Assembly: GCA_920105625.2 (NCBI GenBank)
Contig: OV050030.1
Coordinates: forward strand, 422,091,240 to 422,155,239
DNA: 64,000 nucleotides
Reading direction: 5' to 3'
From: Clusia tigrina
Lineage: Eukaryota > Arthropoda > Insecta > Diptera > Clusiidae
Positions 60,427 through 64,000 of this stretch are shown one piece after another. The notes under the pieces are model-generated. The model was not told where the DNA came from. It ran no database searches and saw nothing but the letters and a program-made list of their open reading frames with translations. A program made the position numbers and the translations under genes. How positions within the stretch are numbered: position 1 is the stretch's first letter; every line of letters begins with the position of its first letter.

Positions 60427-61495
60427 TATGGGGGTACTATACTAGTGAGGAGGATATAATATATTTATTCCACGATTTTGTCAATTTATTAAATTTTTTT
60501 GGTGTGATATGCTTTTTGTAGTGTGGTCTTAGGAACCTACCACGTTTTATTTGTGTACTTTAAAGTGAACATCGTTTCCGTATCACCACATTTCATTCAT
60601 TTCATTCGCTTCATTAAAGCATACATGATTGCATATAATTTGCTCCGGGAGAACAAACGGCAGTCAAGCGTTGTTTCTATTTGTCCTTTCAATACGCCTT
60701 ACTTCACCAACCGCAATAATTGTCAATAGATGTGAAGTGTATGACTAAGCACACAAGTTTAGCAGGCCGACTTCCTTATTCCACAATGAGTGTCGCCAAC
60801 CAAACCAAACCAAACACGTGATGATAATGCAGCAGCACGCCACTATATTATGGCGACCTATAACTATCAACCAACTCGCCAATGCTCCAATCGACCTAGC
60901 AACCAACCAACCAACCGACCAACCGGCAAACCCACCAATAAACCGGCAAACCCACCAATCAACCCACCGACCGACCCACCGTCGGACTGACAGTCGACTG
61001 CCAAAAGCGTATTTGACCAAAATACATGGCTTGTGGGATTTATATGTTCGTTAATGTTGTAGTGTGCCAACAAAAGCAGCCTTCCACGTTCGTACTTACG
61101 CAGCAGAACCGAACCAACCGGCTCCAACAAAAAATAAAGTGCGTGACTATGCTTGCGGTTGGTGTCACTCATTCATTTGGTGTTGTCCGTCGTCCTTATT
61201 CCAACACAAGCACAAGCATCAGTTTTGTTGTATATCTGGTTCCTTTTTAAGAAAACTCCTTATATGTACTTTCTAAAGGCTGTTACCATTATCGTTTGCC
61301 TGCTGTTTCCTAAAAATTCTTCTCTTCCTGTACATATTATTATATTGCTAAGTTTCTAAAACTCCTGCGGTGCATGAAATCATTATCAAGCCAAGGCATA
61401 ATCAAGTCTCAGTGAAACTATTTTTAATTTCGAAATTCCTTACAACGAGAATAATGACACTCACTTTACACTCTTTTTCTCCCAAATGTGTTCTC

Positions 61496-61526
<31 letters not shown>

Positions 61527-62015
61527 TGGGTAAGTGAGTGTCAGATTGGTGTACGTGTTGGGTGCGTGAGTTTTTATACTGTTTAGGTTCTTGTGTGGGT
61601 TTATAACTTGTGCCGGTTTGTTGTTTGTCCTGCTGAGTCACCCCTGCAGTAAATTTTGTAAATAATCCGAATAACGAAAAAATAACTCACTCCATTGGGA
61701 GAGTGTAAATCCTACTGTGGATGGATATATCAACTTTGCCTCTACAATATGAGTTTAGTAAATATAAAGAAAACTGTTTGATTGTTTCTCAACTAATTCA
61801 AACTTTACTTGAACCACTTTTTTCTAATTGTTCCCTCATTTTATAGGAAGAAGTAAAATACCAAATCAATTTACTCCACTCCCCTTGTTTTCACTAGTAC
61901 TGGTTAAACTGGTGAAAGAAATTGAGTGTTTATATATAAAATACTGAATTGATAACTCCTATTTTAACAACGCTTATTTAGTCCTAGTTGAGAAAATTGA
62001 ATAAGGTTTGTTTCG
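60427..62015 (+). other. bl: bl intron 5, no recognised exon
   Basis: CCAACCAA/CCGACC-type simple tract at 60890-60985 and a GT/GA microsatellite at 61496-61526. The proline/asparagine-rich frames at 60790-61054 are products of the first tract. Confidence 0.5.
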
Positions 62016-62575
62016 TATGAACTAGTCTCACACGTTAGTGGTGAACTAATCACCCGTTAGTTCTAAACTAGTCATTCGATCGTGTTGAACTAGTTTTAGA
62101 TTGGTTCTGAACTAGTATTACGTTAGTTCAAAACTATTGTAACATTAGTTCTAAACTAGTGTTACATTAGTTTTAAACTACTGTTACATTGGTTTTAAAC
62201 TACTGTTACATTGGTTCTAAACTAGCGTTACATTGGTTCTAAACTAGTGTTAACATTAGTTCTAAACTGGTATTACATTAGTTCTAAACTAGTGTTACAT
62301 TAGTTCTAAACTAGTTCACGTTAGTTCCGAACTAGTATTACGTTAGTTCTGGACTAGTATTACGTTAGTTCTGGACTATTATTGCGTTAGTTCTGAACTC
62401 GTATTACCTTAGTTCCTAACTAGTATGCTAGTTCTGAACTAGTGTTGTGTTAGTTCTGAACTTGTGTTGTGTTAGTTCCGAACTAGTTTCACGTTAGTTC
62501 TGGACTAGTATTACGTTGGTTCCGTACTTGTATTATGTTAGTTCTGAACTAGTATTACATTAGTTCTGAACGATT
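62016..62575. repeat. Minisatellite of about 22 bp, about 25 copies
   Basis: Unit near GTTCTGAACTAGTATTACGT plus TA, with TAAACTAG and GTGTTACATT variants. Each unit carries the palindrome AACTAGTT or ACTAGT. Neighbouring units share variants, so sub-blocks were amplified. Non-coding. Confidence 0.93.
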
Positions 62576-64000
62576 TGAGCTTTTTTTACACTATTATGAC
62601 ACATGTTCTGAAAGCTTTCAGTGTAAGCTCAGTATTCTTTCAAAGTCGGTTGTGAGCTACTTTTTCAATGTAAGTTGTAAACTCTTGAACGTAAGTTGTT
62701 AACGATTTTTACGTGATTGGGAAGCAGCTCTCTTTACCCATTATCTTTGATCTGAGCTAATTTAAAAAAGTTGATTTTTCTACTGGGTCGACTCTTCACA
62801 AAAATGCGGGGACTAACACGAAACACGCACACATGGAAGACTCACTCAAAACCCGCAGCATGCTGGCAATCCACACAGCCGCCCAAAGAAATTCTGATGT
62901 CCTGTTGTATCCTTCCGTATTGCTGCAGTTGTGAACTCAAGAGCGTGACTTGTTTTGTGTGCGAGTGTGCGTGAGTGAGTGGAAGTTGTGTTGCTGCTGT
63001 ATTAGTGCTGATTTCGCATCGAGTCCCTCCATACATAGTCATTGGGAATCTCCGAACTTAACTAGTTCAACGTTAACATTGGTCGCGACCACGTCGCTCA
63101 ATCCCGGTGATTCACTCGCTCGCTCGCTCGCGTGGTCAGTTGGAAAAAAGTCGGCTTAGTTCGTTTTGATCCTCTTTAAAATAAAGTTAAATTTATTTAT
63201 TTATTTATAAAAATTCATAAGCGCGAAACGGGCCAAAATAGTTCACAGGACTCTAATTTATTTCACTATTGTGTATTTATTTAAAACGCCGTGAGCGCTT
63301 GTTCACGTGGATGTGGGCTTTGCTGGTGAACACATTCGCTCATGTTTGAAATTAATGATGCCGCATGTTTTTTGTTGCCAAAGGAAATATTTAACTGTAA
63401 TAAAAGGCACGAAACATTTTTCTGACTCAACGTGGTTTTACGTTTTCTCATTTTTGCTGTATGTTGTTGCTGTTGTTGTAGTTGTAGTTGTAGTTGTTGT
63501 ATTTGTTGTGATTGCTGTGATTGTTGTTCTTGGTCAAGCAACGAACAACAACAGCGCCGACCAATTTCGTTTTAATCCTAAAATGCGAATTTTATGGTCT
63601 AGAAATGATGCAATCGCTTTACGGCCGCCACCACTACTCCTGTCGCGCGCTTGGTGGTGGTGCTTCAGCGGAAACGGAAACTACGCAAAGTGAAACTACA
63701 GAAACGCACCAGTGTAAATGGTAATTAAAACACCAAAAATACTTGAGCTACTTTTTTATTTTTATGTTATTTTTAAACGCTTTCTTCTGAGCCCTTTATT
63801 ACGGGGTTTTACTCGTTTCATGCTTACCTCTGTTTTAATCTTAATAATTAAATTTATATTTCTATCCATTTGCTTAACGGCTTTCTCCCTTATATCTGCA
63901 TTTCGGATGCAAGTAGTTTTTCTTTAAAGTATGTCCTTTATTTTCTTGAGGGACTTTTTTTACTCTGAAGTATTAAATTTCAAAATTTTTATTCAAATAT
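62576..64000 (+). other. bl: bl intron 5, last part in window
   Basis: No bl exon recognised before the window ends. A (GTTGTAGTTGTA)n tract lies at 63463-63533 and TCGC repeats near 63114-63131. Frames here follow these tracts. Confidence 0.5.

Noticed and set aside
43474..64000. Search for the next bl exon (rest of KH2 and RGG region)
   Set aside because: No segment reading like the expected RIGARFL...NVAPQS continuation was found by eye; it is most likely beyond the window.
1..64000. tRNA or rRNA genes
   Set aside because: No convincing A/B-box pair with a cloverleaf or rRNA-like segment was seen; a covariance-model scan would be decisive.

Overview
The window is eukaryotic, AT-rich and mostly non-coding. 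Codon use, spliceosomal introns (GTAAGT/GTGAGT donors, YAG acceptors), an irritans-type mariner, hobo/Hermes-like hAT ends and R1/jockey-type retroelement scraps all point to an insect, most likely a higher fly (Brachycera). A tephritid-like genome is my guess, not something the sequence proves.

One host gene can be supported. It is the 5' half of the fly hnRNP K gene (bancal, bl), on the + strand. Five coding exons lie at 37447-37551, 37671-37727, 39493-39536, 41395-41467 and 43378-43473. They join without a frame break into 125 residues: an N-terminal tail, KH1, and the first half of KH2. The next exon (rest of KH2, RGG-rich region, KH3) is not seen, so the sequence from 43474 to 64000 appears to be one very long intron. 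About 27 kb upstream of the start codon, two diverged tandem copies of a block ending in the same splice donor (donors at 9376 and 10000) look like duplicated alternative first exons with their promoters. Linking them to bl is inference.

Layout: 1-2678, 325-bp satellite array running off the left edge; 2679-9090, non-coding with a decayed tandem duplication and degenerate simple repeats; 9090-10030, the duplicated first-exon block; 13.3-14.2 kb, a long-armed foldback hAT element; 16.5-17.95 kb, a nest of MITEs/foldback elements with clear target duplications; 20.9-25.2 kb, retroelement fragments, a second hAT MITE and minisatellites; 26.5-28.7 kb, a 16-bp minisatellite and a Tigger-like MITE with a quadruplicated end; 30.1-31.2 and 35.0-36.8 kb, extreme AT arrays; 37.4-43.5 kb, bl coding exons; 46.35-47.63 kb, an apparently intact mariner; 51.4-55.3 kb, three minisatellites; 59.47-60.42 kb, an internally deleted mariner; 62.0-62.6 kb, another minisatellite.

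The main interest is the density and nesting of non-autonomous transposons and tandem arrays around an essential RNA-binding-protein gene, plus the duplicated first-exon block. I found no tRNA, rRNA, CRISPR or bacterial-type system.
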